Source: Xanthomonas hortorum
Lineage (GTDB): Bacteria; Pseudomonadota; Gammaproteobacteria; Xanthomonadales; Xanthomonadaceae
Assembly: GCF_024339125.1 (NCBI RefSeq)
Contig: NZ_CP101417.1
Location: forward strand, 3,297,001 to 3,361,000
DNA: 64,000 nucleotides
Direction: 5' to 3'
The position numbers and the translations under genes are program-made. The notes beneath the pieces were generated by a model. That model did no database searches. It was not told where the DNA came from and saw nothing but the letters and a program-made list of their open reading frames with translations. Position 1 is the stretch's first letter, and the number at the start of each line of letters is the position of its first letter. Positions 29,416-39,291 of the stretch are shown in pieces.

Positions 29416-30021
29416 TTAGCGGGTGGAAATCTGGTTGTCGCTGCCGTAGTCGTTGACCACGGCAGTGCCGGACTGCTGGGTGATGCGGTTGCCACGGCCG
29501 TGCAGCGTGGCTGCAGCGATCGCCTGCGCCTGTACCTGATTGTCGTCGCCAGGCACCCGCAGCGTGTCGATGCGTCCGGCCTTGAGTGTGGATTTGCGGC
29601 CGAATAGCTCAATGGTCTTGGCATCGCTTGCAAGGGTGACCTGGGCAGCGTCGGCAACGATGCGTACCGAGTCGGCGCGCTCGATCTGGACGATCGCATG
29701 CTCACCCAGCACCGCGATCGTGCCGCAATCGCCCTTGAAGGTCAGATTGGCGTTTTGTCCGGTCAGGTCGACGTTATGCCCGTCGCAGCTGACCGTGCCG
29801 CTGGTCGAGGTGACCATCAGCGTCGGCCGCTCGCCCGTGCTGGCGACCTGGGTGGCGCCGTCCATGCTCGGGACCGATGGCACGGAAGGCACCGATGGAA
29901 CCGGTGCGATCGACGAGGCTGCCGGCGCTTGCGGCGCGGCAGCAGCGGACTCGGGAGCGGCCTGCTTTCCGCAGGCCACCAACGCGAGCAGGGACACATA
30001 CAGCAGCGAGCGCAATGCCAT
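29416..30021 (-). CDS. DUF3060-type lipoprotein
   Basis: A 201-residue predicted lipoprotein: signal MALRSLLYVSLLALVACG with lipobox LVAC (Cys17), then a Pro/Ser/Val low-complexity linker with the tandem motif VPSVPSVPSVPS (about 41-52), then a beta-rich domain in which short strands repeat (CDGHNVDLTGQNANLTFKGD, GEHAIVQIERADSVRIVADA and similar), matching the DUF3060 pattern. A ribosome site AGGAG stands 8 nt before the ATG at 30021, which decides the start over the longer frame. Function unknown; it is between the cupin gene and purB on the same strand but not tightly linked. Confidence 0.75.
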   Translation of the reverse strand: MALRSLLYVSLLALVACGKQAAPESAAAAPQAPAASSIAPVPSVPSVPSVPSMDGATQVASTGERPTLMVTSTSGTVSCDGHNVDLTGQNANLTFKGDCGTIAVLGEHAIVQIERADSVRIVADAAQVTLASDAKTIELFGRKSTLKAGRIDTLRVPGDDNQVQAQAIAAATLHGRGNRITQQSGTAVVNDYGSDNQISTR

Positions 30022-30099
30022 GGCAATACTCCTGACAGCTGGATACAACGCAATGATGCGGGTCGCCGCAATGCGGCCAGATCGGGTGCGGCAGTCAGA

Positions 30100-31503
<1,404 letters not shown>

Positions 31504-32826
31504 CTACGCCGCCCCGGCGCTCGCTTCGCCGATCGGGCGGACGGTGACGGCCTGGATCCGGTGCCCGTCCATGCGCCGCACGGTCAGCGCGTGGCCGTCC
31601 AGCTGCAGGGTTTCGCCTTCTTCCGGCAGCCGCTGCAGTCTGTGTACGATCAGCCCGCCGACCGAATTGACGTGGTCCGGCGCGCTCAGATCCCGGCCGA
31701 GCAGGCGTTCCAGGCGGAAGATCGAGGTGCTGCCGGCCACCAGCAGCGAGCCGTCCTGGCTGCGGATCGGCGCATCGCGCACCACGTGGCGATGCTCGTC
31801 CTCGATCTCGCCGACCATCACTTCCAGCAGGTCTTCCAGGGTGAAGAAGCCCAGGATGCGGCCCTGGTCCTCCACGCACAGCGCCAGATGGGTGGCGCCG
31901 GTGCGGAACTGCTCCAGCGCACTGGGGATCGGGGTTTCCAGAGTCAGCAGGGTGGCCGGGCGCAGCAGCGGGCGCAGATCGTCCAGGGCCTGGCCGCGCG
32001 CCATTGCCACCAGCAGATCCTTGGTATGCAGGATGCCCAAGACCTGCTCGCCCTCGGCATCGAACCACGGGTAGCGGCTATAGCGCGACTCGCTGAACTC
32101 GGCCAGCACCGATTCCAGCGTCGTGCCTTCGCGCAGGCTGCGCATGTGCTCGCGCGGGCGCATCAGGTCGCCGGCGACCAGGTCGGGCAATTCCAGCGCA
32201 TGGCTCATCAAGGCCAGGCCGTGATCGGGCGTGGCTGCATTGGGGTCCTGGCGGCCGACGATGAGCATCAGCTCCTCGCGCGAGTAGCGATGCGATTGGT
32301 GCTCCACCTCGCCCCAGCCGAGCACCCGCAGCAACCGATTGGCGCTGGTATTGAGCACCCAGATCGCCGGATACATGGCCCAGTAAAAGACGTAGAGCGG
32401 CGCGGCGGTCCACAGCGACATCAGCTCCGGACGGCGAATGGCCATGCTCTTGGGCGCCAGTTCGCCCAGCACGATGTGCAGAAACGAAATCAGGCTGAAG
32501 GCAATGGCCAATGCGGTGAATTGCGCCGCTTCCGGCGACAGACCGAGCAAGTCGAACAGCGGCTGCAGCAGATGCGCAAACGCAGGTTCGCCGACCCAGC
32601 CCAAGCCGAGCGAGGCCAAGGTAATACCGAGTTGGCAGGCCGACAGATACGCATCCAGATGCGCATGCACCCCCAACAGCAAACGCCCGCGCCAACCGTT
32701 GTTCTGCGCCAGACCCACCGCCTGCGTGTGACGCAGTTTGACCAGCGCGAATTCGGCGGCGACGAAGAAGCCATTCAACAGCACCAGCAACAATGCCACC
32801 AACAGCAGCAGCACATTACCGAGCAT
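31504..32826 (-). CDS. CNNM/CBS domain membrane protein (hemolysin C/CorC-type)
   Basis: A 440-residue integral membrane protein. Residues 1-180 are the CNNM domain with about four helices (MLGNVLLLLVALLLVLLNGF, LGITLASLGLGWVGEP, FSLISFLHIVLGELAPKSMA, PLYVFYWAMYPAIW). Two CBS modules follow (about 200-330; DLVAGDLMRPREHMRSL and TLLTLETPIPSALEQF), then a CorC_HlyC transporter-associated domain ending with HALTVRRMDGHRIQAVTVRP. Family members are linked to Mg2+/Co2+ efflux, not to hemolysis despite some database names. I took the ATG at 32826; another lies eight codons upstream. Confidence 0.88.
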   Translation of the reverse strand: MLGNVLLLLVALLLVLLNGFFVAAEFALVKLRHTQAVGLAQNNGWRGRLLLGVHAHLDAYLSACQLGITLASLGLGWVGEPAFAHLLQPLFDLLGLSPEAAQFTALAIAFSLISFLHIVLGELAPKSMAIRRPELMSLWTAAPLYVFYWAMYPAIWVLNTSANRLLRVLGWGEVEHQSHRYSREELMLIVGRQDPNAATPDHGLALMSHALELPDLVAGDLMRPREHMRSLREGTTLESVLAEFSESRYSRYPWFDAEGEQVLGILHTKDLLVAMARGQALDDLRPLLRPATLLTLETPIPSALEQFRTGATHLALCVEDQGRILGFFTLEDLLEVMVGEIEDEHRHVVRDAPIRSQDGSLLVAGSTSIFRLERLLGRDLSAPDHVNSVGGLIVHRLQRLPEEGETLQLDGHALTVRRMDGHRIQAVTVRPIGEASAGAA

Positions 32827-33116
32827 GGCGTACGCCTGCGTGCTGTGCATCGGCGATCGTTCTATGCGCTATCTGCTGCGCGTAAGCGATGCTGCGGTGC
32901 GCAGAAGAGAAAGACGCAGGTGCTGCGTTTCTACAGTCAGGGTCGTCGCCCATGGCGGCGTGGTACCTCGTATTGATCGATGGGCAGTCTAGCCCACGGC
33001 TTGCGACGACATGGCCGCAACGCTGCGAGCGAGTATCGTAGGCAGCCTCGCCAGCCCGGGTACGCCCGCTGCCAGCCTTCCTTGACCACAAATCCAACGA
33101 TGTGCGGAGAGTGCAG

Positions 33117-34523
33117 ATGAGCGAACGTTTCAGGACCGAACACGACAGCATGGGTGAATTGCAGGTACCCGCCGATGCATTGTGGGGCGCGCAGACCCAG
33201 CGTGCCGTGCAGAATTTTCCGGTGTCGGGTCAGCCGATGCCACGTGGCTTCATTCGCGCGCTGGGCCTGATCAAGGCCGCTGCAGCCGGCGTCAATGCCG
33301 AGCTGGGATTGCTGCCCAAGTCTATCGCCAAGACGGTGCAGGACGCCGCCTTGCAGGTGGCCGAGGGCACGTATGACGCGCAATTTCCGATCGATGTCTA
33401 TCAGACCGGCTCGGGTACCTCGTCCAACATGAATGCCAACGAGGTGATTGCCACGTTGGCCACGCGCGCCGGCAAGGATGCGGTGCATCCCAACGATCAC
33501 GTCAATCTGGGGCAGAGTTCCAACGACGTGATCCCGACCGCGATTCGCGTGTCCGCGTTGCTTGCGGTGCAGGAGCATTTGCAGCCCGCGCTCAAGCATC
33601 TGCGCAAGACCATCGACAAACGCGCCAAGGGGCTGAGCAAGGTGGTCAAGACCGGGCGCACGCATCTGATGGATGCGATGCCGCTGACCTTCGGCCAGGA
33701 ATTTGGCGCATGGTCGGCGCAGTTGAGTTCGGCGCAGGATCGCATCGACGACGCGCTCAAGCGTTTGCGGCGTCTGCCGCTGGGCGGCACCGCGATCGGC
33801 ACCGGCATCAATGCCGATCCGCGTTTCGGCGGCAAGGTGGCCAAGGCCTTGTCGAGCCTGAGCAAATTCAAGTTCGAGAGTGCCGACAACAAGTTCGAAG
33901 GCCTGGCTGCGCAGGACGATGCGGTGGAACTGTCCGGTCAGCTCAATGCGCTGGCGGTGGCCTTGATCAAGATCGCCAATGATTTGCGCTGGATGAATGC
34001 CGGCCCGTTGGCGGGGCTGGGCGAGATCGAATTGCCGGCGCTGCAGCCGGGTAGCTCGATCATGCCGGGCAAGGTCAACCCGGTGATTCCCGAAGCCACC
34101 GTGATGGCATGCGCGCAGGTCATCGGCCACCACACCGCGATTACCGTGGCCGGGCAGACTGGCAACTTCCAGTTGAATGTGACCCTGCCGCTGATCGCCT
34201 ACAACCTGCTGGATTCGATCACCCTGCTGGGCAATGTGTCGCGTCTGCTGGCCGATACCGCAATCGCCGGACTGAAGGTGCGTCAGGAACGCGTGCGCGA
34301 GGCGCTGGATCGCAATCCGATCCTGGTCACTGCGCTCAACCCGATCATCGGCTACGAGAAGGCCGCCGCGATCGCCAAGCGCGCCTACAAGGAACAGCGC
34401 CCGGTGCTGGACGTGGCCCTGGAAGACAGCGGGCTCAGCGAAGCGGATCTGCGGCGTTTGCTGGATCCGGCCGCGCTGACGCTTGGCGGCATCCAGGCCG
34501 GCAGCAGTGGAAGCGGTGGCTGA
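33117..34523 (+). CDS. fumC: Class II fumarate hydratase
   Basis: Iron-independent fumarase, hydrating fumarate to malate in the TCA cycle; FumC-type enzymes support the cycle under oxidative stress. Length 468. Conserved segments are FRTEHDSMGELQVPADALWG, the substrate loop TGSGTSSNMNANEV, NDHVNLGQSSNDVIPTA, TGRTHLMDAMPLTFGQE and the signature GSSIMPGKVNPVIPE. Divergent from the CNNM/CBS gene. The 290-bp gap upstream (32827-33116) shows no other gene. A long palindromic repeat follows the stop by 17 bp. Confidence 0.97.
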   Translation: MSERFRTEHDSMGELQVPADALWGAQTQRAVQNFPVSGQPMPRGFIRALGLIKAAAAGVNAELGLLPKSIAKTVQDAALQVAEGTYDAQFPIDVYQTGSGTSSNMNANEVIATLATRAGKDAVHPNDHVNLGQSSNDVIPTAIRVSALLAVQEHLQPALKHLRKTIDKRAKGLSKVVKTGRTHLMDAMPLTFGQEFGAWSAQLSSAQDRIDDALKRLRRLPLGGTAIGTGINADPRFGGKVAKALSSLSKFKFESADNKFEGLAAQDDAVELSGQLNALAVALIKIANDLRWMNAGPLAGLGEIELPALQPGSSIMPGKVNPVIPEATVMACAQVIGHHTAITVAGQTGNFQLNVTLPLIAYNLLDSITLLGNVSRLLADTAIAGLKVRQERVREALDRNPILVTALNPIIGYEKAAAIAKRAYKEQRPVLDVALEDSGLSEADLRRLLDPAALTLGGIQAGSSGSGG

Positions 34524-34539
34524 TCACTGCTGTGTGTAT

Positions 34540-34607
34540 GTAGGAGCGCACTTGTGCGCGATAGGGCGTTATCGATAAGGCCCCGTCGCGCACAAGTGCG
34601 CTCCTAC
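34540..34607. repeat. 68-bp palindromic repeat (GTAGGAGCGC family), copy 1
   Basis: Two perfect 22-bp inverted arms (34540-34561 and 34586-34607) start with GTAGGAGCGCACTTGTGCGC; the loop includes TTATCGATAA. A homologous copy is at 56145-56212. It lies 16 bp after fumC and may act as a transcription end or an mRNA 3' stabiliser. It belongs to the REP-like palindromes common in xanthomonads and pseudomonads. Confidence 0.85.
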
Positions 34608-34650
34608 GCAGGGTTCTTGCGAATCTGCGGTCTTCGCGCAGCTTCGCTAC

Positions 34651-35073
34651 TCAGTGCCGCTCGGCCTGCACGTTGCCGAAGCTCTCGCGATACGGCTGCA
34701 GCGACGGGATTTCATTGAGTAATTCGCCGCTGAGCTTCTGGATGTCCGGCGTGACCGTCAGCTTGATCGACTTGTATTCCGGGTCCGCGCCTGCTTCGTT
34801 GACGGCCTGCTGACGCAGCATCTGCAGGTGCCCGAACAGCAGCTGCAGCTTGGCGCGCGTCGGCTCTTTCTGCGGTAGCGCAATGTCGTCGATCTTCAGC
34901 GTGCCGTCCGGGGTGATTTCCGCATTGGCAGCCGGTGGGCGGCGGATCATCACCGATTGGGTGGTGATCGCAACGCGCGGCTTGCCGCGTTCGGCGCGCC
35001 GGGACGACTGGTCGCCGCAGGCGGCGAGAGTGCACAGCAGCAGCGCCATGCAGAGCATCACGAACTTGTTCAT
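34651..35073 (-). CDS. Small predicted lipoprotein, possibly DUF2884/YggN-like
   Basis: A 140-residue protein with signal MNKFVMLCMALLLCTLAACG and lipobox LAAC (Cys19). The mature part reads AEITPDGTLKIDDIALPQKE followed by a helix (LQLLFGHLQMLRQQAV), a strand-turn-helix order also seen in the next upstream lipoprotein (ATIGVDGALSIDSKPVTLN, then a helix). The similarity is weak but suggests two diverged members of one family resembling YggN. Function unknown. It is separated by 207 bp from its upstream neighbour, so it may be the end of the GntR operon or separate. Start chosen at the ATG with the clean signal peptide. Confidence 0.6.
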   Translation of the reverse strand: MNKFVMLCMALLLCTLAACGDQSSRRAERGKPRVAITTQSVMIRRPPAANAEITPDGTLKIDDIALPQKEPTRAKLQLLFGHLQMLRQQAVNEAGADPEYKSIKLTVTPDIQKLSGELLNEIPSLQPYRESFGNVQAERH

Positions 35074-35280
35074 GGGGTCGATGGGTTGAGGGGAGCGCAC
35101 TAGTGTAATCCCGCACCGATCAGGCGATCCGGGCCGGGGCTACATGGCATGGCTGACAAAATGTCGCAGGCCAAGGTGGCGCTCAACTCACGTGCGGGAA
35201 TCGGCATGGGTATGCGCTTCATCCGATGCGGGAAGCCGCTGCGTCTGACAACGCTTGCGCAGCGGCTGTCACGGCCGCAC

Positions 35281-35811
35281 TTACTTGCGGCAGTCGTCGA
35301 CGTCGTGTTGCGTCAGGGTGGAGTAGGGCGCAAACGCCGGCACCAGTTGCGCAGCGGCGTCCTGCGCGGCGCGCAGTTTGGCCAGCTGATCGCAGATCTG
35401 CATGGCGTTGTGCTTGAAGGTGTCCGCCTGCGCTTCGATCTTGTCGCCGATCTGGTCGGTATTGCCGCTGAGCACGCCCTTGAGTGCTTCGCCCGCCGCA
35501 TGCGCGCCAAACGCTGCACCTTGGGTGCCGATGTCGATGCCTTTCTCGGCCACGCCCTGGATCTGTGCGTAGAAGCTGCGCATCGCCTGCTGCTGCGCAT
35601 CGTTCAAGGTTACCGGCTTGCTATCGATGCTGAGCGCGCCATCCACACCGATGGTGGCTGCAGGCAGGCCGTCACGCTTGAGCGTTACGCTCTTGCCGTT
35701 GAAGGTCACACCACTGCCATTGGCCTGGCCCGATACATTGACCGTGGGCTCGGACTTGCCACAACCGACCAACAGCGCGCTCGCCAATACCGCAGAAATC
35801 AACAGTTTCAT
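35281..35811 (-). CDS. DUF2884 (YggN)-like lipoprotein
   Basis: 176 residues with signal MKLLISAVLASALLVGCGKS and lipobox LVGC (Cys17). The mature protein begins with short strands (TVNVSGQANGSGVTFNGKSV, TLKRDGLPAATIGVDGALSI) followed by SKPVTLNDAQQQAMRSFYAQ, a pattern close to the DUF2884 sequence ITPDG..-YN-L..Q..Q...Y as I remember it. The rest is helical, and the C-terminus has a Cys (MQICDQL) and ends DVDDCRK. It starts 32 bp after the DUF4097 gene on the same strand, in the GntR-controlled unit. Function unknown; envelope location is likely. Confidence 0.65.
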   Translation of the reverse strand: MKLLISAVLASALLVGCGKSEPTVNVSGQANGSGVTFNGKSVTLKRDGLPAATIGVDGALSIDSKPVTLNDAQQQAMRSFYAQIQGVAEKGIDIGTQGAAFGAHAAGEALKGVLSGNTDQIGDKIEAQADTFKHNAMQICDQLAKLRAAQDAAAQLVPAFAPYSTLTQHDVDDCRK

Positions 35812-35843
35812 CAGCAGTTCCCCCTCGAATCATCAATGAGTGA

Positions 35844-36674
35844 TCAGTTGTCGGTTGGCACGCGCGTGCTGCCGGTGACATCGCTGACGTCGATATCGCC
35901 GCTACCCTTGCGCGCCACGCTGACGTTGCCGCGCACCTTGCGCACGCTCAGTGCGCCGGAGTTGACCGCGTCCACGCCCACATCGCCTTGCACATCGTCG
36001 ATCTCGACATCGCCGGAGCCGATCGTGCCGAGCTTGACGTTGCCGGCAACGCCACGCAGTTTGACGTCGCCCGAGCCGACCTTGCCGACCTCTGCTGCGC
36101 CACGCACGTGCGTGGCCTTGAGATCGCCCGAGCCCACTGCCAAGACACGCAACGCGCCCATGTCTTCCAGCTCGATGTCGCCGGAGCCGACCTTGGCGGT
36201 GACGCGGCCCTTGGTGCGACGAATCGCCATGTCGCCAGAGCCGACGTCGGCACTGACCGCTGCCGCACCGGAGATCTCCGCATCGCCGGAACCCACGTCG
36301 AACTGCACCAGCAGCGTGTCGGGCACGCTGCCGCGCAGATCCAGGTACGCGTAGCTGTCGCCGACGGAGATGCGCATGCTGCGGTCGTCGTCCAGCGTCA
36401 CCACCAACTTGTCGCCGACGCGCTTCTGGGTGACGGTCAGGCCTTTGAGCAGATCGGCGCGTGCTGCACAGGCGCGGCCGCTCAGACGCCCGCTATTGCC
36501 CGGCGAGGCATCCAGATGCAGGTCGTTGGAGGCGACCTCGAACAATACCGACTTCACTCCGCTCAGTTTCAGCTCCAGGTTGCGCGGCTCGGAGAATTTG
36601 CATTGCTCCTGGGCAAACGCAGCGCCGGGCAACGCGAACAAGATGGCCAGACTCAGATGCAGGTGCGAACGCAT
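35844..36674 (-). CDS. Secreted DUF4097-type beta-solenoid protein with GSGD repeats
   Basis: 276 residues with a cleavable signal (MRSHLHLSLAILFALPGAAFAQ). From about residue 125 to the end the protein is built of eight units of about 18 residues, each with GSGD followed by alternating hydrophobic strands: VGSGDAEISG, VGSGDMAIRR, VGSGDIELED, VGSGDLKATH, VGSGDVKLRG, IGSGDVEIDD, VNSGALSVRK and KGSGDIDVSD. Seven are exact GSGD, one is NSGA. This is a right-handed beta-solenoid pattern; turn aspartates might bind divalent ions. The gene directly follows the ABC permease gene (14 bp), so it is part of the GntR-controlled envelope unit. Function unknown. Confidence 0.82.
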   Translation of the reverse strand: MRSHLHLSLAILFALPGAAFAQEQCKFSEPRNLELKLSGVKSVLFEVASNDLHLDASPGNSGRLSGRACAARADLLKGLTVTQKRVGDKLVVTLDDDRSMRISVGDSYAYLDLRGSVPDTLLVQFDVGSGDAEISGAAAVSADVGSGDMAIRRTKGRVTAKVGSGDIELEDMGALRVLAVGSGDLKATHVRGAAEVGKVGSGDVKLRGVAGNVKLGTIGSGDVEIDDVQGDVGVDAVNSGALSVRKVRGNVSVARKGSGDIDVSDVTGSTRVPTDN

Positions 36675-36688
36675 GGGGTGTCCTTTAC

Positions 36689-37675
36689 TCAGGCTTCGGA
36701 GCGCCGACGGCGCAGATAGATGGAGGCGGCGATCAGCACCACGCCGATGGCGGCGCCGATCCAGATGTCGGGGTTGCCGTAGACCAGCCTGCTATCGGTG
36801 TGCTGCAGCACCCACTGCACCAGATCGCTGGGGTTCTGCATCGCGCTGCTATCCAGGTTGCCGCTGACTGCAAGCGGCGACCAGGTGCCGGGCAGGGCAC
36901 TGAGCAGGCCGCGGTAGCCGACGATGTACCAGATCCAGCCGATCGGCAGCGATACGCCCGGCATTGCCGAAAGAATGCTCAGCATCACGCAGGCCAGCAG
37001 CGGAAACAGCACCGCCCACAGGAACGGCTTGCTGGTGGCCCAGGCCGAGCAGAACATCAGCCAGCCCACGGTCGGCAGCGACCACAGCAAGCTCATCGGC
37101 ACGGTCTGCAGCATCAGCCACAACAACGAGAACGGATGCGAGTGGGTGGCCAAGCCCCATGGATTGGGCACACCGGCGATCAACGCGCCGCCGATGGCGA
37201 TCAACCACAGCGCCAGGCCGACCAGTACGCCGATCGCGATGGCGATCAGCGGCGCCAGCAACAGCGCCCAGGCGGCCTTGGACAACACCGTCTGCACGTC
37301 GGACACCGGCAGCGATTTCCAGAACAGCACGCTGCGGTCGCGGCGGTCGTCGTACAGACTGCCCAGTGCATAGAAGAACACCACGAACGCCAGCACCACC
37401 GAGGCGATGCCGATGCCGCCCAGCAGCAGGCCGTCGCCGACCTGGCCGAGGGTGCGGGTGTACTCGGCCATGTCCGACATCGTCATGCTGTCGCCGATCA
37501 TGTTGCGGCGTGCACTGATCGCACCGATCACCGCGCCCAGCAGCGCGAAGAACACCGCGATGCCGCCAGTGATGATTTGCGCCCAGACGAAGCCGCCACG
37601 GTGTTCCCAGTATTCGCGTTTGAGCAGCCAGCCGAACGTGCGGGCGGGAGATGCTTGGTGAGTGAGTGCATTCAT
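36689..37675 (-). CDS. ABC-2 type transporter permease
   Basis: 328 residues with about six membrane segments (IITGGIAVFFALLGAVIGAI, VVLAFVVFFYALGSLYDDRR, LLLAPLIAIAIGVLVGLALW, MSLLWSLPTVGWLMFC, LFPLLACVMLSILSAMPG and the C-terminal IGAAIGVVLIAASIYLRRRR). The N-terminal FGWLLKREYWEHRGGFVWAQ is typical of ABC-2 permeases beginning with a cytoplasmic helix. Its start overlaps the ATPase gene by 4 bp. Substrate unknown; YtrA-linked transporters are usually associated with cell-envelope stress. Confidence 0.85.
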   Translation of the reverse strand: MNALTHQASPARTFGWLLKREYWEHRGGFVWAQIITGGIAVFFALLGAVIGAISARRNMIGDSMTMSDMAEYTRTLGQVGDGLLLGGIGIASVVLAFVVFFYALGSLYDDRRDRSVLFWKSLPVSDVQTVLSKAAWALLLAPLIAIAIGVLVGLALWLIAIGGALIAGVPNPWGLATHSHPFSLLWLMLQTVPMSLLWSLPTVGWLMFCSAWATSKPFLWAVLFPLLACVMLSILSAMPGVSLPIGWIWYIVGYRGLLSALPGTWSPLAVSGNLDSSAMQNPSDLVQWVLQHTDSRLVYGNPDIWIGAAIGVVLIAASIYLRRRRSEA

Positions 37676-38547
37676 GCGTAGGTCCCCTTCATGACCGCAA
37701 CGAACAGGTCGGCAAGGCCGGGATTGCGGGTTTCGCCAAAGCGGGCGAGCTGCTCTTTCGGCACGCCATCGAACAGCATCACGGTCTTGCCGAACGGCAG
37801 GCTGCGCTCGTCGATCGGCTTCATGGCTCTGGCAGCCTCAAGATGCTCGGCATTGACCAGCACTTCGGTGTAGCGTTCGGCCACGTTTTCCATGTCGGCG
37901 GTCAGCACGATGCGGCCGTCGCGGATGAACATCACATCGGTGAGGATGTGTTCGATCTCTTCCACCTGGTGGGTGGTGACGATGATGGTTTTTTGCTCAT
38001 CGAAATAGTCTTCCAGCAGGCGCTGGTAGAACTGCTTGCGATACAGGATGTCCAGGCCCAGGGTGGGCTCGTCCAGCACCAGGATGCGCGCGTCGATGGC
38101 CATCACCAGCGCCAGATGCAGCTGCACGATCATGCCCTTGGACAATTCGCGCACCCGCGATTTGCGGTTGAGCTGCGTATTGGCCAAAAAGCGCTCGCAC
38201 TTGGCGCGATCGAAGCGCGGATGCACGCCGGCAACGAAATCGATCGCCTCGCCAACCCGCAGCCAGCGCGGCAGCACCGCCACGTCGGCGATGAAGCAGA
38301 CCTCGTTCATCAGGGCGTTGCGCTGGGTGCGCGGATCCATGCCGAGGACGCTCAACTCGCCGTCGAAATCGGTCAGCCCCAGCACCGCCTTGAGCGCGGT
38401 GGTCTTGCCGGCGCCGTTGGGGCCGATCAATCCAACGATGCGCCCGGTGGCGATGGTGAAACTGGTGTTGTCCAGCGCGAGCCGATGCTTGTAGGCCTTG
38501 CGCAGGCCACGTGCGTCGACCACATGGTCGGAGGAGACGGCGGTCAT
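37672..38547 (-). CDS. ABC transporter ATP-binding protein (YtrB-like)
   Basis: 291 residues, full ATPase: Walker A GPNGAGKTT (42-50), a non-canonical signature RELSKGMIVQLHLALVMAID where most ATPases have LSGGQ, Walker B RILVLDEPTLGLD and the switch IIVTTHQVEEIE. The C-terminal 70 residues form an extra domain seen in this subfamily. The LSKGM signature still keeps the serine and glycine and is common in YtrB-type proteins. Overlaps the GntR gene upstream and the permease gene downstream by 4 bp each, so all three are coupled. Confidence 0.9.
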   Translation of the reverse strand: MTAVSSDHVVDARGLRKAYKHRLALDNTSFTIATGRIVGLIGPNGAGKTTALKAVLGLTDFDGELSVLGMDPRTQRNALMNEVCFIADVAVLPRWLRVGEAIDFVAGVHPRFDRAKCERFLANTQLNRKSRVRELSKGMIVQLHLALVMAIDARILVLDEPTLGLDILYRKQFYQRLLEDYFDEQKTIIVTTHQVEEIEHILTDVMFIRDGRIVLTADMENVAERYTEVLVNAEHLEAARAMKPIDERSLPFGKTVMLFDGVPKEQLARFGETRNPGLADLFVAVMKGTYA

Positions 38548-38906
38548 GGTGTTTTTCCCTGTGGCAACAGATCGTCGATGGACAGTCCCAGGCGCTGGAT
38601 GCGTTCCAGCACTGCGGGCCATTCTTCATTCAAGAAACGCTCGCGCTCGCTGCCGCGCAATTTCTGCGCGGCCTCCGGGGTCATGAACATGCCCAGGCCG
38701 CGGCGTTTCTCCACCAGGTTCTCGTCGGCCAGTTCCTGGTAGGCGCGCGAGACGGTGATGGGATTGAGTTGGTAGTCGGCCGCCACCTGCCGTACCGAGG
38801 GCAGGGCGTCGCCAGGCTTGAGGATTCCATCGAGCATCATGGCTATCACCCGTTCCTTGAGTTGGCGGTAGATGGGAGCGCCGTCGCTCCATTGGATGTC
38901 GTTCAT
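38544..38906 (-). CDS. GntR-family regulator, YtrA subfamily
   Basis: 120 residues: a GntR winged helix (GAPIYRQLKERVIAMMLDGI, LPSVRQVAADYQLNPITVSR, AYQELADENLVEKRRGLGMF) plus a short C-terminal helical pair, without an effector domain. That short form is YtrA-type, normally encoded with an ABC transporter, as here. It is 2 bp after the 82-residue lipoprotein gene. The palindrome GGTG-N16-CACC upstream of that gene (39181-39204) matches what I recall as the binding motif of the X. citri YtrA, so autorepression of the whole unit is likely. Confidence 0.9.
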   Translation of the reverse strand: MNDIQWSDGAPIYRQLKERVIAMMLDGILKPGDALPSVRQVAADYQLNPITVSRAYQELADENLVEKRRGLGMFMTPEAAQKLRGSERERFLNEEWPAVLERIQRLGLSIDDLLPQGKTP

Positions 38907-38908
38907 GG

Positions 38909-39157
38909 TCAGCTCCGTGGACGCAGAACCTGCGCGAAGGAGAAATAGGGCATCGACAGCGAAGCGCGCAGGTGCCGGCTGGGCCGGGTGCGCGCCTCGG
39001 GGGGAGTTGTCGCGTTTTCCGTAACCGCCTCCGACACGCCATAATCGGCGCCGGACTCCGTGACCTGACTGGAAGCGGCTCCCAGGCAACCAATGGCGAA
39101 CAGGGCGCTGCCGAACAGCAGCAATGGAGCTGGTCGCGTGAAGCGTGTGCTGTTCAT
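38909..39157 (-). CDS. Small predicted lipoprotein, first gene of the GntR unit
   Basis: 82 residues that I do not recognise. The N-terminus MNSTRFTRPAPLLLFGSALF ends in AIGC, an acceptable lipobox (Cys24). The mature part is short, polar and without obvious domain. A ribosome site (AGGGGA) precedes the ATG at 39157 and its stop is 2 bp before the GntR start; with the operator just upstream this supports a real gene. It could be a small envelope sensor or only a leader peptide. Confidence 0.55.
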   Translation of the reverse strand: MNSTRFTRPAPLLLFGSALFAIGCLGAASSQVTESGADYGVSEAVTENATTPPEARTRPSRHLRASLSMPYFSFAQVLRPRS

Positions 39158-39180
39158 GCTTTCCCCTGCGTTGGATGACT

Positions 39181-39204
39181 GGTGTTGTATTAAACTATAA
39201 CACC
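39181..39204. promoter_or_regulatory. YtrA-type operator GGTG-N16-CACC
   Basis: GGTGTTGTA (39181-39189) and TATAACACC (39196-39204) form an inverted repeat with 8 of 9 matches around TTAAAC. Exactly 16 bases separate GGTG and CACC. It lies 23 bp upstream of the 82-residue gene on the minus strand and contains TATA-like sequence that could be its -10 box, an ideal repressor position. The plus-strand glutathione peroxidase gene starts 88 bp away. Confidence 0.8.
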
Positions 39205-39291
39205 GACACGCAGGCAGTCAACTGCCTGTCATACCCAACTGATGGCACCCCGCGTCGGCGGGTGGCCCGGACCTATCGAAAGGGATCGCTC

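Noticed and set aside
34540..34607. Long perfect palindrome as insertion-sequence terminal repeats
   Set aside because: The arms are separated by only 24 bp and there is no room for a transposase; a second similar palindrome in the window shows it is a REP-like element.
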